NCBI GenBank assembly: GCA_017436645.1 | Contig: JAFSCR010000015.1 | Span: 1 to 56,806, forward strand | Length of the DNA: 56,806 nt | Origin: Clostridia bacterium | GTDB lineage: Bacteria > Bacillota > Clostridia > UMGS1883 > UMGS1540 | Reading direction: 5' to 3' | Shown: piece after piece, positions 33,065 to 41,498 of the stretch | Numbering within the stretch: the stretch's first letter is position 1 | Layout: each line of letters opens with the position of its first letter | Program-made: the position numbers and the translations under genes | The notes under the pieces: model-generated | The model's database searches: none | What the model was told of the DNA's origin: nothing | What the model saw: only the letters and a program-made list of their open reading frames with translations

Positions 33065-34417
33065 TTGATAAATACATCTGAAATTTTAGAAACCATAACC
33101 ATGATACGGCAGGAGCATCTGGATGTCCGTACCATTACCATGGGCATCTCCCTTCTTGATTGTATCCATAGTGACGGCAAGAAAACGGCAGACGCCGTGT
33201 ACGATAAAATTATGCGCCGGGCAGGAAATCTTGTAAAGACCGGTGAGGATATTGAAAAAGAATACGGTATTCCCATTATCAACAAACGTGTTTCCGTAAC
33301 GCCCATTTCCATGGTGGGACAGGCCTCGGGGGATTATCTCGCACTCGCCCACGCCCTTGACCGTGCCGCACGGGATACGGGCATTAACTTTATCGGCGGC
33401 TACTCAGCCCTCGTGCAGAAAGGGTTTACGGATGGGGACAAAGCATTTCTCGATACCATTCCCCGGGCACTTTCCGAAACGAATCTCGTTTGCTCCAGCG
33501 TAAACGTAGCCTCTACAAAGACGGGTATCAATATGGATGCCGTGGCCAAAATGGGGCGCATTATTAAAGAAACGGCAGAAAGAACAAAGGACTCCGGCGG
33601 CATGGGCTGTGCAAAGCTTGTTGTGTTTGCCAACGCCGTAGAGGACAACCCCTTTATGGCAGGCGCTTTCCATGGCGTCGGTGAACCGGAATGTGTGATA
33701 AATGTTGGTGTTAGCGGCCCGGGTGTTGTCAAATGTGCCCTCGAAAAAGTAAAGGGTGCAGACCTCGGCACCGTTGCAGAAACCATTAAGAAAACAGCCT
33801 TTAAGATTACCCGCATGGGTCAGCTTGTAGCAACGGAAGCTTCCAAAAGGCTCGGCGTTCCCTTCGGCATTGTGGACCTTTCCCTCGCCCCTACCCCTGC
33901 CGTAGGCGACAGCGTAGCTTACATTTTAGAGGAAATCGGCCTTGAAAAATGCGGTGCCCCCGGTACCACGGCAGCACTTGCCCTCCTCAATGACGCCGTT
34001 AAAAAAGGCGGCGTGATGGCTTCGTCTTACGTTGGGGGCCTCAGCGGTGCATTCATCCCCGTCAGCGAAGATGCAGGCATGATTGAAGCAGTAAGATGCG
34101 GTGCACTTTCTCTTGAAAAGCTGGAGGCCATGACCTGTGTCTGCTCCGTTGGCATTGACATGGTTGCCGTACCCGGTGACACCTCTGCCGAAACCATTTC
34201 CGGCCTTTTGGCGGATGAAGTGGCCCTTGGTGTTGTCAATACGAAAACAACGGCCCTTCGCATTATTCCCGCTCCCGGCAAAAAAGTGGGCGATACGGTA
34301 GACTTCGGCGGTCTTTTAGGCTCCGCACCCGTCATGCCCATAAACGGCTTTGGATGCGGCGAAATGATTGCCCGTGGCGGTCGAATTCCGGCGCCTATGC
34401 ATAGTCTAAAAAACTAA
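33065..34417 (+). CDS. PFL-like UPF0210 (DUF711) family protein
   Basis: The 450-residue protein belongs to the UPF0210 family ([66 protein letters not shown]). The fold is related to pyruvate formate-lyase-like barrels, but the glycyl radical site is not present; its activity is unknown. The start is a TTG at 33065 eight bases after AGGAGG; no ATG fits. It is cotranscribed with the ACT gene. Confidence 0.9.
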   Translation: MINTSEILETITMIRQEHLDVRTITMGISLLDCIHSDGKKTADAVYDKIMRRAGNLVKTGEDIEKEYGIPIINKRVSVTPISMVGQASGDYLALAHALDRAARDTGINFIGGYSALVQKGFTDGDKAFLDTIPRALSETNLVCSSVNVASTKTGINMDAVAKMGRIIKETAERTKDSGGMGCAKLVVFANAVEDNPFMAGAFHGVGEPECVINVGVSGPGVVKCALEKVKGADLGTVAETIKKTAFKITRMGQLVATEASKRLGVPFGIVDLSLAPTPAVGDSVAYILEEIGLEKCGAPGTTAALALLNDAVKKGGVMASSYVGGLSGAFIPVSEDAGMIEAVRCGALSLEKLEAMTCVCSVGIDMVAVPGDTSAETISGLLADEVALGVVNTKTTALRIIPAPGKKVGDTVDFGGLLGSAPVMPINGFGCGEMIARGGRIPAPMHSLKN

Positions 34418-34432
34418 TATTTTACAAAATCA

Positions 34433-34477
34433 AACCTCGTAACGCCTGTTTTTTCGGGAATTACGAGGTTTTTTTTA
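34433..34477 (+). terminator. Terminator after the UPF0210 gene
   Basis: AACCTCGTAA (34433-34442) and TTACGAGGTT (34461-34470) pair, followed by TTTTTT. Confidence 0.9.
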
Positions 34478-34495
34478 AATAATTTGAAAAAAAGC

Positions 34496-34524
34496 TTGCA
34501 TTTAATTGGAAAATATTGTAAAAT
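34496..34524 (+). promoter_or_regulatory. Probable sigma-A promoter of spo0A
   Basis: TTGCAT (34496-34501), 17-bp spacer, TAAAAT (34519-34524), about 38 bases before the TTG start. No 0A box (TGTCGAA) or sigma-H pattern was obvious. Confidence 0.65.
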
Positions 34525-34561
34525 ATTATTGGAAGATATTTCCAGAGAGGAGAGAGCATTT

Positions 34562-35344
34562 TTGAAAGAAACGCTTAAAGTTTTACTTGCAGATGATGAC
34601 GCAAATTTCACCGATTTGCTGAAAGATACTTTAGTACATACAGACGGTTTTCAGGTAGTGGGCGTTGCCCGTGACGGCAAGGAGGCGGTTACCCTTACGG
34701 AAAAACTCCATCCGGATTTAGTCCTTCTTGACATTGTGATGCCAAAAACGGACGGCATCAGCGCACTTTGCGAAATTAAGCGCATGCCTATTCCCGTCCG
34801 TCCCCATGTTGTTATGCTTTCCGCCGCCATGCACGACACCACCATGCGGATGTGCATGGAAGCAGGGGCAGATTTCTGCATGATGAAACCTTTTGATGCC
34901 GCAACGCTCTGCCAGCGCCTTCGTGCTGTCTGCATGCCTGCAAAAGCCGTCTCCCCTGCTCCCACCGTTTTGGATGAAGAAACACGGCGACGCCGTATTG
35001 AACGGTCTGTTACTGACACCATCCACTCTGTAGGTATTCCTGCAAACATTAAGGGGTACCAGTATTTAAGAGATGCCATCATCATGTCCATGCAGGATGC
35101 AGAGCTTATCGGCGCCATTACAAAACAGCTTTATCCGAAAGTGGCCGGTCGGCATAACACATCCCCTTCAAGAGTGGAAAGGGCAATCCGCCACGCCATC
35201 GAGGTAGCCTGTATGCGAGGAAACGACGAGGTTTTATACCGTCTTTTCGGCTATACGGTCAATAACAATAAGGGGAAACCCACAAACTCTGAATTTATTG
35301 CCCTCATTGCAGATAAACTACGGCTGGATTTGCAGGTTGGATAA
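34562..35344 (+). CDS. spo0A: Sporulation master response regulator Spo0A
   Basis: This response regulator starts sporulation when phosphorylated. The 260-residue protein has a receiver domain with the acidic pocket DDD (11-13), the phospho-acceptor Asp 57 in [11 protein letters not shown] and a conserved MKPF Lys. After a linker comes the sigma-interacting, DNA-binding domain (about 145-260), including [16 protein letters not shown]. The start is a TTG at 34562 behind GGAGAG; the in-frame ATG at 34484 lies upstream of the promoter. spoIVB, often its upstream neighbour, is absent. It shows that the organism belongs to a spore-forming lineage. Confidence 0.95.
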   Translation: MKETLKVLLADDDANFTDLLKDTLVHTDGFQVVGVARDGKEAVTLTEKLHPDLVLLDIVMPKTDGISALCEIKRMPIPVRPHVVMLSAAMHDTTMRMCMEAGADFCMMKPFDAATLCQRLRAVCMPAKAVSPAPTVLDEETRRRRIERSVTDTIHSVGIPANIKGYQYLRDAIIMSMQDAELIGAITKQLYPKVAGRHNTSPSRVERAIRHAIEVACMRGNDEVLYRLFGYTVNNNKGKPTNSEFIALIADKLRLDLQVG

Positions 35345-35345
35345 G

Positions 35346-35372
35346 AAAAAGACGCCTTTCGGCGTCTTTTTT
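35346..35372. terminator. Bidirectional terminator
   Basis: AAAAAGACGCC, loop TTTC, GGCGTCTTTTTT. It serves spo0A and the convergent cupin gene. Confidence 0.92.
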
Positions 35373-35706
35373 AATCCAGTACGATAAGTGCAAGAAAATG
35401 CAATTCTTCCGTGCCTTCGTTGCGGATGCCGTGGGCACCGCCGGAGGGCGTAAAGGTAATGTCGCCGGCAGAAACTTTCGATTCGATGCCGTTGTCATTA
35501 TAAATCCCCTCGCCGGATAAAATATAATAGCTTTCGCTTTCGCCTTCATGGGTATGGTAATATACTTCCCCACCGGGGCTGAGAACTGCACGGGCATACA
35601 TGCGCACCTTTTCGGGGGCATGGGGCGGATTCGTCAGAAAATAAAGGGTGAGGCCCTTTTGCTCGTCATCAATAATTGCGGGAATGTTATTTTTTTCCGT
35701 AATCAT
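35371..35706 (-). CDS. Small cupin-domain protein
   Basis: The 111-residue protein is a single cupin barrel with both motifs: YYHTHEGESESYYILSGEG (metal-binding His and Glu) and PSGGAHGIRNEG. Such proteins can be isomerases, sugar epimerases, dioxygenase-like enzymes or sensors; nothing here narrows it. ATG 35706 has AGGAGG upstream. It appears monocistronic. Confidence 0.88.
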   Translation of the reverse strand: MITEKNNIPAIIDDEQKGLTLYFLTNPPHAPEKVRMYARAVLSPGGEVYYHTHEGESESYYILSGEGIYNDNGIESKVSAGDITFTPSGGAHGIRNEGTEELHFLALIVLD

Positions 35707-35776
35707 GCTTTTCTCCTCCTTTTTTCTAAGTATAGCAAAATTCCCCGCCCTTTGCAATATTTTTTCGCAAAACCGC

Positions 35777-35805
35777 TTTACATTGCGTCCTCGTTATGAT
35801 ATACT
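35777..35805 (+). promoter_or_regulatory. Sigma-A promoter of pyrR
   Basis: TTTACA (35777-35782), 17-bp spacer, TATACT (35800-35805), followed by a leader of about 100 bases. Confidence 0.82.
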
Positions 35806-35828
35806 AGCCTTTGTAAGAAAGCTTTAAT

Positions 35829-35901
35829 TCGATGCAGAGACGTCGATAAGTTTCCGCTATGGTTCCTTGTCCCGTCTTTTGGGTCAAGGTTTTTTATTTT
35901 G
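35829..35901 (+). promoter_or_regulatory. PyrR-binding attenuator leader
   Basis: A hairpin TCGATG/CGTCGA (35829-35834, 35841-35846) carries the hexaloop CAGAGA, the conserved PyrR-binding loop. A terminator follows: CCTTGTCCC (35865-35873) with GGGTCAAGG (35881-35889) and a T run. With UMP bound, PyrR should stabilise the first hairpin and favour termination, so pyrR would control itself. Confidence 0.8.
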
Positions 35902-35911
35902 GGGGAAGAAT

Positions 35912-36445
35912 ATGACTTTCAAATCGCTTTTATACGATGAAAATATTCTGGGGCGAAGCCTGAAACGTATCGCCCACGAAATTCTGGAAAATACCGAAAA
36001 TCCGGCGCAGCTTTGCCTCATCGGTATAAAAACCCGTGGCGTGCCCATGGCAAAGCGCCTTTCCGATTTTATTTTTAAAATAGAAGGCGTCCGTGTGCCG
36101 GTCGGCATACTCGATATCACCCTTTACCGTGACGATATCACCGCCGCAAAGGACCCCGTTGTCTCGGAAAGCCACATTGATTTTTCCATTGAGGGAAAGG
36201 ATGTTATTTTAATCGACGACGTTATTTTCACAGGCCGCACATCCCGTGCCGCACTTGACGCCCTCGTGGATTTTGGCCGTCCTGCCAAAATCAAGCTTGC
36301 CGCACTTGTAGACCGTGGCCACCGTGAGCTTCCCATCCGTCCCGACTTTGTGGGAAAAAATATTCCCACCTCCAAAACGGAAATCGTCCGTGTCTCTTTA
36401 ACGGAAACGGACGGAAAAGATGCGATAGAATTATTTGAACGATAA
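35912..36445 (+). CDS. pyrR: Pyrimidine operon regulator / uracil phosphoribosyltransferase PyrR
   Basis: The 177-residue RNA-binding regulator of pyrimidine genes also has uracil phosphoribosyltransferase activity. The PRPP loop [22 protein letters not shown] is clear, and [13 protein letters not shown] and [22 protein letters not shown] fit PyrR. ATG 35912 follows GGGGGAAGAAT. No pyr biosynthetic genes follow: a terminator stands directly after it, so pyrR is a stand-alone, self-attenuated gene here. Confidence 0.95.
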   Translation: MTFKSLLYDENILGRSLKRIAHEILENTENPAQLCLIGIKTRGVPMAKRLSDFIFKIEGVRVPVGILDITLYRDDITAAKDPVVSESHIDFSIEGKDVILIDDVIFTGRTSRAALDALVDFGRPAKIKLAALVDRGHRELPIRPDFVGKNIPTSKTEIVRVSLTETDGKDAIELFER

Positions 36446-36446
36446 C

Positions 36447-36486
36447 AAAACCCCGTCACATGCGTCTATGTGACGGGGGTTTTTTA
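36447..36486. terminator. Bidirectional terminator after pyrR
   Basis: ACCCCGTCACAT (36450-36461), loop, ATGTGACGGGGGT (36468-36480), flanked by A and T tracts. It separates pyrR from the convergent SLOG gene. Confidence 0.92.
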
Positions 36487-36981
36487 TATTTCTGATTCTT
36501 CTTTTATCTCGACAATATTCAAAACACCGATGTTCTCTTTTTCTGCCTCCGCTACTGTATATGCCGTTCCGCCACTTTCCTTATATTTATATGCGATGCA
36601 CATACTTGCAAGGCTTACAAGCATCCGATTCCGTTTGTAGTAACAACCTCGTTCGTATTCTTCTCCAATATAAATAATTTCCGTCGCCGCTTTCTTTATA
36701 ACCTCATATCGTTTGATTTCACTTTCGCTCCACCCTTTTTCCACCATATAAGGCTTGTCAAAGGGGAGAACCAAAATCAGTTCAATATCCCGATAGGTTT
36801 TTTGAAACTCTAAAACCGTTTCTGCAGCCAACATATCAAATCCTCTCGCTCCACCGGCGGCAAAATACAAATATCCTTCTCGAATAAAATGCTCTAGGAT
36901 TTCTTTTAAAATTTCAATTTTACCTGCATCTTTTTGCCGTATCTCACGGTGTCCTGTAAAACAAATTGTCTTCTTTTTCAC
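36484..36981 (-). CDS. SLOG-superfamily (DUF1273-like) nucleotide-binding protein
   Basis: The 165-residue protein has the Rossmann-like SLOG pattern: ICFTGHREIRQKD at the N-terminus, AAGGARGFDMLAAETVLEF, and LILVLPFDKPY. SLOG proteins bind or hydrolyse nucleotide-derived ligands and occur in stress and phage-defence settings, but stand-alone DUF1273-type members have no settled function. It is divergent from a small XRE regulator across a 140-base promoter region and appears more AT-rich than the surrounding genes. Confidence 0.82.
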   Translation of the reverse strand: MKKKTICFTGHREIRQKDAGKIEILKEILEHFIREGYLYFAAGGARGFDMLAAETVLEFQKTYRDIELILVLPFDKPYMVEKGWSESEIKRYEVIKKAATEIIYIGEEYERGCYYKRNRMLVSLASMCIAYKYKESGGTAYTVAEAEKENIGVLNIVEIKEESEI

Positions 36982-37018
36982 TTGCCTGTTTCCCTCTTTC
37001 CCGTCTGAATTCCTTTAA

Positions 37019-37047
37019 AGTATAGCATAAATTAGTTTTAAAGTCAA
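37019..37047 (-). promoter_or_regulatory. Sigma-A promoter of the SLOG gene
   Basis: Minus strand TTGACT (37042-37047), 17-bp spacer, TATACT (37019-37024). Direct repeats AACTCAAAA (near 37046 and 37070) and inverted ATTAGTTT / AAACTAAT lie in the same region and could be sites for the XRE protein. Confidence 0.72.
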
Positions 37048-37121
37048 CTCAAAAGAGGTAATCTTTTTAACTCAAAAAAGCTAAACTAATAGTAAGAAAT
37101 AAGGAACAGGAAGTGACTTAT

Positions 37122-37364
37122 ATGTCTATTGGTGAAGCGGTAAAATTACGAATTTTAGATTTATGCAGCTCCAAAGGAATTACAGTCAATAAATTATCTA
37201 CGATGTGTGGCATTACCCAGTCTACACTCAATAACATTGTAAGCGGTCGAAATAACAGTACCACCATTTCCACGATTAAGAAAATCTGTGACGGACTGGA
37301 TATTACAATTATGGATTTCTTTTCATCGCCCTTATTCAGCACATTGGAACAAGAGATAAAATAA
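37122..37364 (+). CDS. Small XRE-family helix-turn-helix regulator
   Basis: The 80-residue protein is a single HTH domain (LCSSKGITVNKLSTMCGITQSTLNNIVSGRNNSTTISTIKKICDGLDIT) with a short tail. ATG 37122 has AGGAAG upstream; a GTG at 37113 is possible. It probably controls itself and the divergent SLOG gene. It seems monocistronic; the next gene (trxB) converges on it. Confidence 0.9.
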   Translation: MSIGEAVKLRILDLCSSKGITVNKLSTMCGITQSTLNNIVSGRNNSTTISTIKKICDGLDITIMDFFSSPLFSTLEQEIK

Positions 37365-37381
37365 TTTTTCCAAGGCATTTT

Positions 37382-37409
37382 AAAAGGCACCGCCGAAGGG
37401 TGCCTTTTT
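37382..37409 (-). terminator. Terminator of the nrdD-trxB operon
   Basis: On the minus strand AAAGGCACC and GGTGCCTTTT pair around a short loop, with T residues after; A/T tracts on both sides let it serve the XRE gene too. Confidence 0.85.
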
Positions 37410-37413
37410 CTCT

Positions 37414-38319
37414 TTAAAGATTATCAATATAATCGCAAGCCGCAAGTGCTGCAATGGCCCCGTCCGAAGCGGCGGTTGCCACCTGACGGATACGCTTACT
37501 TCTGCAGTCACCTGCTACGAATATGCCTTCGGTTTTTGCTGTGCAGCTTTCGTCTATATCTGCATAGCCGAATTGATTAAGGTCTAAAACGCCGGAAAAC
37601 GGCTCGTTCTGGGGTACCAGACCGATGGCAATGAACATGCCGTCCGCCCGTACTTCTACCGTCTCACCGCCATTTGCATTCTTTATGCGAAGACCAGAAA
37701 AGCCGCCTTCATCGATGACGGAATCGACAACCGTTTCAAAACGGATTTCCACGTTTTCTTTTTCGCGGAGCTGGTCGGCCAGCGCCCTCTCGCCCGTAAA
37801 GTCGGCAAGATTTTGGAACACATACACTTTCTTGCACTGCTCGGAGAGAAGAATCGCTTCCTGCATGGCAGAGTTGCCGCCGCCGATAACGGCTACGGTC
37901 TGGTCCTTATAAAAGGCCCCGTCACATACTGCACAGAAGGAAATGCCGTCCCCGATATACTTTTCTTCATCGGGAATGCCGAGGAGACGATGGCGTGCAC
38001 CCGTGGCAATAATCACAGCTTTGGCTTCAAACGTGCCGTCATCGGTAATGACCTTTTTGATGGGGCCATCTTCAATGCCGAGCACTTCACAGCACTCAAG
38101 CTCTGCGCCCTGACCCATAGCCTGTTCCGTCAGTTTTTCAGCAAATTCGCTGCCGCTGACAGAGGCAAAGCCGGGGATATTTTCCACCTTCGGCGAGAAG
38201 GTAATCTGCCCGCCGAAGGTTTCTTTTTCAATAACCAGCACGCTTTTACCGGCGCGCCGTGCATAAACTGCCGCAGTAAGCCCTGCAGGGCCGCCGCCTA
38301 TAATGATAATATCAAACAT
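37414..38319 (-). CDS. trxB: Thioredoxin reductase (NADPH)
   Basis: This FAD enzyme reduces thioredoxin-type proteins with NADPH. The 301-residue protein has the FAD motif IIIGGGPAGLTAAVYA, the redox pair CAVC (129-132), the NADPH motif VIGGGNSAMQEAI and the C-terminal IFVAGDCRSKRIRQVATAASDGAIAA. It lies nine bases after nrdD on the same strand, so it likely keeps the redoxin domain fused to NrdD reduced. Confidence 0.95.
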   Translation of the reverse strand: MFDIIIIGGGPAGLTAAVYARRAGKSVLVIEKETFGGQITFSPKVENIPGFASVSGSEFAEKLTEQAMGQGAELECCEVLGIEDGPIKKVITDDGTFEAKAVIIATGARHRLLGIPDEEKYIGDGISFCAVCDGAFYKDQTVAVIGGGNSAMQEAILLSEQCKKVYVFQNLADFTGERALADQLREKENVEIRFETVVDSVIDEGGFSGLRIKNANGGETVEVRADGMFIAIGLVPQNEPFSGVLDLNQFGYADIDESCTAKTEGIFVAGDCRSKRIRQVATAASDGAIAALAACDYIDNL

Positions 38320-38328
38320 GTCTGCTCC

Positions 38329-40698
38329 TTATGCTTTGAGGTACTTCTTGATATCGGAAACACCCTGATACTTTTCAGCCGTGCCGCCCACGACGATTGC
38401 GAGGGTGGGTGCCTGCTTTATGCCAAGGGCTGTGCAAAGCTCGGGATTTTCATCGGCCAAAAGCTTTGTGTAGGCTACGCCTGCCTTATCAAGGGTCATA
38501 GCAGCTACTTTACAGTTGGGGCAGGTGGCGGTTGTGAAAAGATATACGCCGTCCTGTACCGCTGTATCACATGCACATGCAGCCTCTTTTGCTTCGGGTT
38601 TTTTCGAAAGGTCACGTGCTTCGGCACCATCTACATTATAAACCTTGCGGTCCTTGTATTCCTGGCTCTTACCGTCGTTCCAGTTCTGAACGGGGCGGTA
38701 GTAACCGGTAATACGGCTGTAAACTTCCGTCTTTTCACCACAATCGGGGCAAACGAATTTTTCGCCCTGAATATAGCCGTGGTTCTTACATACGGAGTAT
38801 GTGGGAGAAAGAGTGTAATAGGGAAGTTTGAAGTTTTCTGCAATCTTGCGGACAAGATTTGCAGCAGCCTTCCAATCCGGCAGTTTTTCACCGAGGAAGG
38901 TGTGGAATACGGTACCGGAGGTGTAAAGGGTCTGCAGCTCGTCCTGAATTTCAAGGGCAGAGAACACGTCATCCGTGTAGCCTACCGGAAGGTGAGAGCT
39001 GTTTGTGTAGTAGGGTGTGCCGTCCGTGCCGTCAGATGCGGTGCGGATATCGGGGTATTTCTTCACGTCATGCTTTGCAAGACGGAATGCAGTAGATTCT
39101 GCAGGGGTAGCTTCCAGATTGTAAAGGTCGCCGTACTGTTCCTGATAGTCAGAAAGGCGTTCACGCATGTGATTTAATACGTCCTTTGTAAATGCCTGTA
39201 CTTTTTCGTCTGTCAGATCTGCACCCAGCCACTTTGCATTCAGACCTACTTCGTTCATACCAACGAGACCGATGGTGGAGAAGTGGTTATCAAATGTGCC
39301 GAGGTAACGCTTTGTATAGGGGTAAAGGCCTTCTTCGAGAAGCTTTGTGATAACGGTACGCTTTACCTTAAGTGAGCGGGCCGCAATATCCATCATCTTA
39401 TCAAGACGTGCATAGAATTCCTGCTCATTTTGTGCAAGGTATGCAATTCTGGGCATATTGATGGTTACAACGCCGACACTGCCTGTGCTTTCGCCGCTAC
39501 CGAAGAAACCGCCGGATTTCTTGCGGAGTTCACGAAGGTCCAGACGGAGACGGCAGCACATACTGCGAACGTCACTGGGTTCCATATCGCTGTTAATGTA
39601 GTTAGAGAAGTAGGGTGTGCCGTACTTAGAGGTCATTTCAAAGAGGAGACGGTTGTTTTCCGTATCCGACCAGTCAAAGTCACGGGTGATGGAGTAGGTG
39701 GGAATGGGGTACTGGAAGCCACGGCCGTTGGCATCACCGTCAATCATGATTTCGATGAATGCCTTGTTGACCATATCCATTTCCTTCTGGCAATCCTTAT
39801 ACTTAAAGTCCATTTCCTTGCCGCCGATGATGCAGTTGAGTTCTGCAAGGTCATTGGGCACTACCCAGTCGAGGGTAATGTTGGAAAACGGTGCCTGTGT
39901 GCCCCAACGGGAAGGTGTGTTTACGCCGTAAATAAAGGATTCGATACATTTCTTAACCTGATCGTAGGAAAGATTATCATACTTTACAAACGGTGCAAGG
40001 TATGTGTCAAAGGAAGAGAACGCCTGTGCGCCTGCCCATTCGTTCTGCATAATACCGAGGAAGTTTACCATCTGGTTACAGAGGGTGGCAAGGTGCTTTG
40101 CAGGTGCAGAGGTAATCTTACCGGCAACACCGCCGAGGCCTTCCTGAATCAGCTGTTTTAAGGACCAGCCTGCACAGTAACCTGTCAGCATGGAAAGGTC
40201 ATGAATGTGAATGTCGGCATTTCTGTGGGCATCGCCGATTTCATCGTCATACACTTCGCTGAGCCAGTAGTTTGCGGTAATGGCGCCGGAGTTAGAAAGA
40301 ATGAGACCGCCAACGGAATAAGTTACCGTGGAGTTTTCCTTAACTCGCCAGTCATTGATGTTGAGGTAATTATTTACAATTTCCTTATAGTCCAGAAGTG
40401 TGGCGCTGAGGTTACGGATTTTTTCTCTCTGCTTACGGTAGAGAATGTAAGCTTTGGCAACCTCGTCATACCCCGCCTTAATGAGAACAGATTCAACGCT
40501 GTCCTGAATCATTTCAACGGTGATGGAGTTGTTTTTAATCTTCGGTTCAAATTCTGCCGTAACTTTCAGTGCTAAAAAATCTATGATGTCAGTATTATAC
40601 TGTTTGTCGCAAGCATCAAAAGCCTGTGTAATTGCGCCGCTAATCTTGGAAATCTTAAAATCAACGGCTTTTCCGTCTCTTTTAATAACATTATACAT
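38329..40698 (-). CDS. nrdD: Anaerobic ribonucleoside-triphosphate reductase with fused glutaredoxin-like domain
   Basis: It makes deoxynucleotides under anaerobic conditions by glycyl radical chemistry. The 789-residue protein has an N-terminal ATP-cone (1-90) and the catalytic barrel (HDLSMLTGYCAGWSL and RSMCCRLRLD carry active-site Cys). A zinc site follows (CKNHGYIQGEKFVCPDCG), then the radical loop RITGYYR (Gly 665). An extra C-terminal redoxin domain (about 715-789) has CPNC (726-729) and the cis-Pro APT. The fusion suggests reduction through thiols, not formate. nrdG is upstream and trxB follows by nine bases. Confidence 0.95.
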   Translation of the reverse strand: MYNVIKRDGKAVDFKISKISGAITQAFDACDKQYNTDIIDFLALKVTAEFEPKIKNNSITVEMIQDSVESVLIKAGYDEVAKAYILYRKQREKIRNLSATLLDYKEIVNNYLNINDWRVKENSTVTYSVGGLILSNSGAITANYWLSEVYDDEIGDAHRNADIHIHDLSMLTGYCAGWSLKQLIQEGLGGVAGKITSAPAKHLATLCNQMVNFLGIMQNEWAGAQAFSSFDTYLAPFVKYDNLSYDQVKKCIESFIYGVNTPSRWGTQAPFSNITLDWVVPNDLAELNCIIGGKEMDFKYKDCQKEMDMVNKAFIEIMIDGDANGRGFQYPIPTYSITRDFDWSDTENNRLLFEMTSKYGTPYFSNYINSDMEPSDVRSMCCRLRLDLRELRKKSGGFFGSGESTGSVGVVTINMPRIAYLAQNEQEFYARLDKMMDIAARSLKVKRTVITKLLEEGLYPYTKRYLGTFDNHFSTIGLVGMNEVGLNAKWLGADLTDEKVQAFTKDVLNHMRERLSDYQEQYGDLYNLEATPAESTAFRLAKHDVKKYPDIRTASDGTDGTPYYTNSSHLPVGYTDDVFSALEIQDELQTLYTSGTVFHTFLGEKLPDWKAAANLVRKIAENFKLPYYTLSPTYSVCKNHGYIQGEKFVCPDCGEKTEVYSRITGYYRPVQNWNDGKSQEYKDRKVYNVDGAEARDLSKKPEAKEAACACDTAVQDGVYLFTTATCPNCKVAAMTLDKAGVAYTKLLADENPELCTALGIKQAPTLAIVVGGTAEKYQGVSDIKKYLKA

Positions 40699-40745
40699 AT
40701 TCTTTTTCTCCTTCCTTGTACATGGTCTTGTATCAAAGTGCTTTT

Positions 40746-40774
40746 ATTATACCATATATAGTTTTCCATGTCAA
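40746..40774 (-). promoter_or_regulatory. Sigma-A promoter of nrdD-trxB
   Basis: Minus strand TTGACA (40769-40774), 17-bp spacer, TATAAT (40746-40751). Confidence 0.88.
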
Positions 40775-40797
40775 GAAAAAAATACAATATTTTGTGT
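40749..40797 (-). promoter_or_regulatory. Pair of putative NrdR boxes flanking the nrdD -35 element
   Basis: Minus strand ACACAAAATATTGTAT (40782-40797) and AAACTATATATGGTAT (40749-40764) match about 14 and 13 of 16 positions of the NrdR box. They are 33 bp apart start to start, close to the usual three helical turns. NrdR should repress nrdD when dATP is plentiful. Confidence 0.6.
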
Positions 40798-41487
40798 TCA
40801 TTCTCCCCGAATTGCCGCCACAGGCACAAGAGATTGTGCCCGAGACCGCATTCTTATCATATTTTCTTCGGAAACAGGGGAAAACCCGCCCCCGATTAAA
40901 TTCCCCGAATCTACAAAATTCTGGAGAAAATATGCCTTCGCGCCCTGAATGCGGGACGCTATATGTAGTATATCCTCCTCTGTATGGAGCTCATTCGTGA
41001 CCGTTGTGCGAAATTCGTAGTCTACTTTTCCCGAAAGGAGAAGGTCTATGCTTTTTTCAATGGCCGCCGTGTCCACTTCCGTCCCTGCCGTAAGCGCATA
41101 TTTTTCGAGGCTGTTTTTGATGTCCATGGCAACATAATCGAGAAGGCCTTCCGCAATAAGGTGGGCAAGGCGGTCGGGAAATGCGCCGTTTGTGTCCAGC
41201 TTTACCATAAAACCCATTTCTTTTATGCGGCGGATAAACGGCTCTATGTCAGGCTGGAGTAAAGGCTCGCCCCCCGTAATGCAAACGCCGTCTAAAATCC
41301 CTTCCCGTTTCTTTAAAAAGGCGAAGAATTCTTCCTCCTCCATCGTCGCCGAGGGGTCAATTTTCGTTACAAGGAGTGCATTATGACAAAAGGGGCAACG
41401 GAAGTTACAGCCCCCCGTAAATACGGTGCAGGCCGTCCGCCCCGGAAAATCAAGCAGTGTGAGTTTTTGTAAACCGTAAAGTTTCAT
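40798..41487 (-). CDS. nrdG: Anaerobic ribonucleotide reductase activating protein (radical SAM)
   Basis: It uses SAM and a 4Fe-4S cluster to make the glycyl radical on NrdD. The 229-residue protein has the cluster motif CNFRCPFC (Cys 27, 31, 34), GGEPLLQPD and the SAM-binding VKLDTNGAFPD. I chose ATG 41487 behind AAGGGGAAAAG; an upstream extension lies in the lipoprotein gene. It precedes nrdD on the same strand with the nrdD promoter and NrdR-like boxes between, so the two can be regulated apart. Confidence 0.94.
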   Translation of the reverse strand: MKLYGLQKLTLLDFPGRTACTVFTGGCNFRCPFCHNALLVTKIDPSATMEEEEFFAFLKKREGILDGVCITGGEPLLQPDIEPFIRRIKEMGFMVKLDTNGAFPDRLAHLIAEGLLDYVAMDIKNSLEKYALTAGTEVDTAAIEKSIDLLLSGKVDYEFRTTVTNELHTEEDILHIASRIQGAKAYFLQNFVDSGNLIGGGFSPVSEENMIRMRSRAQSLVPVAAIRGE

Positions 41488-41498
41488 ATCTTTTCCCC

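Noticed and set aside
37813..39177. Long open frame of 454 codons on the plus strand, and another at 39430-40161
   Set aside because: Both run antisense through nrdD and trxB, have Cys- and Phe-rich nonsense composition and no domain, and the opposite strand is firmly identified.
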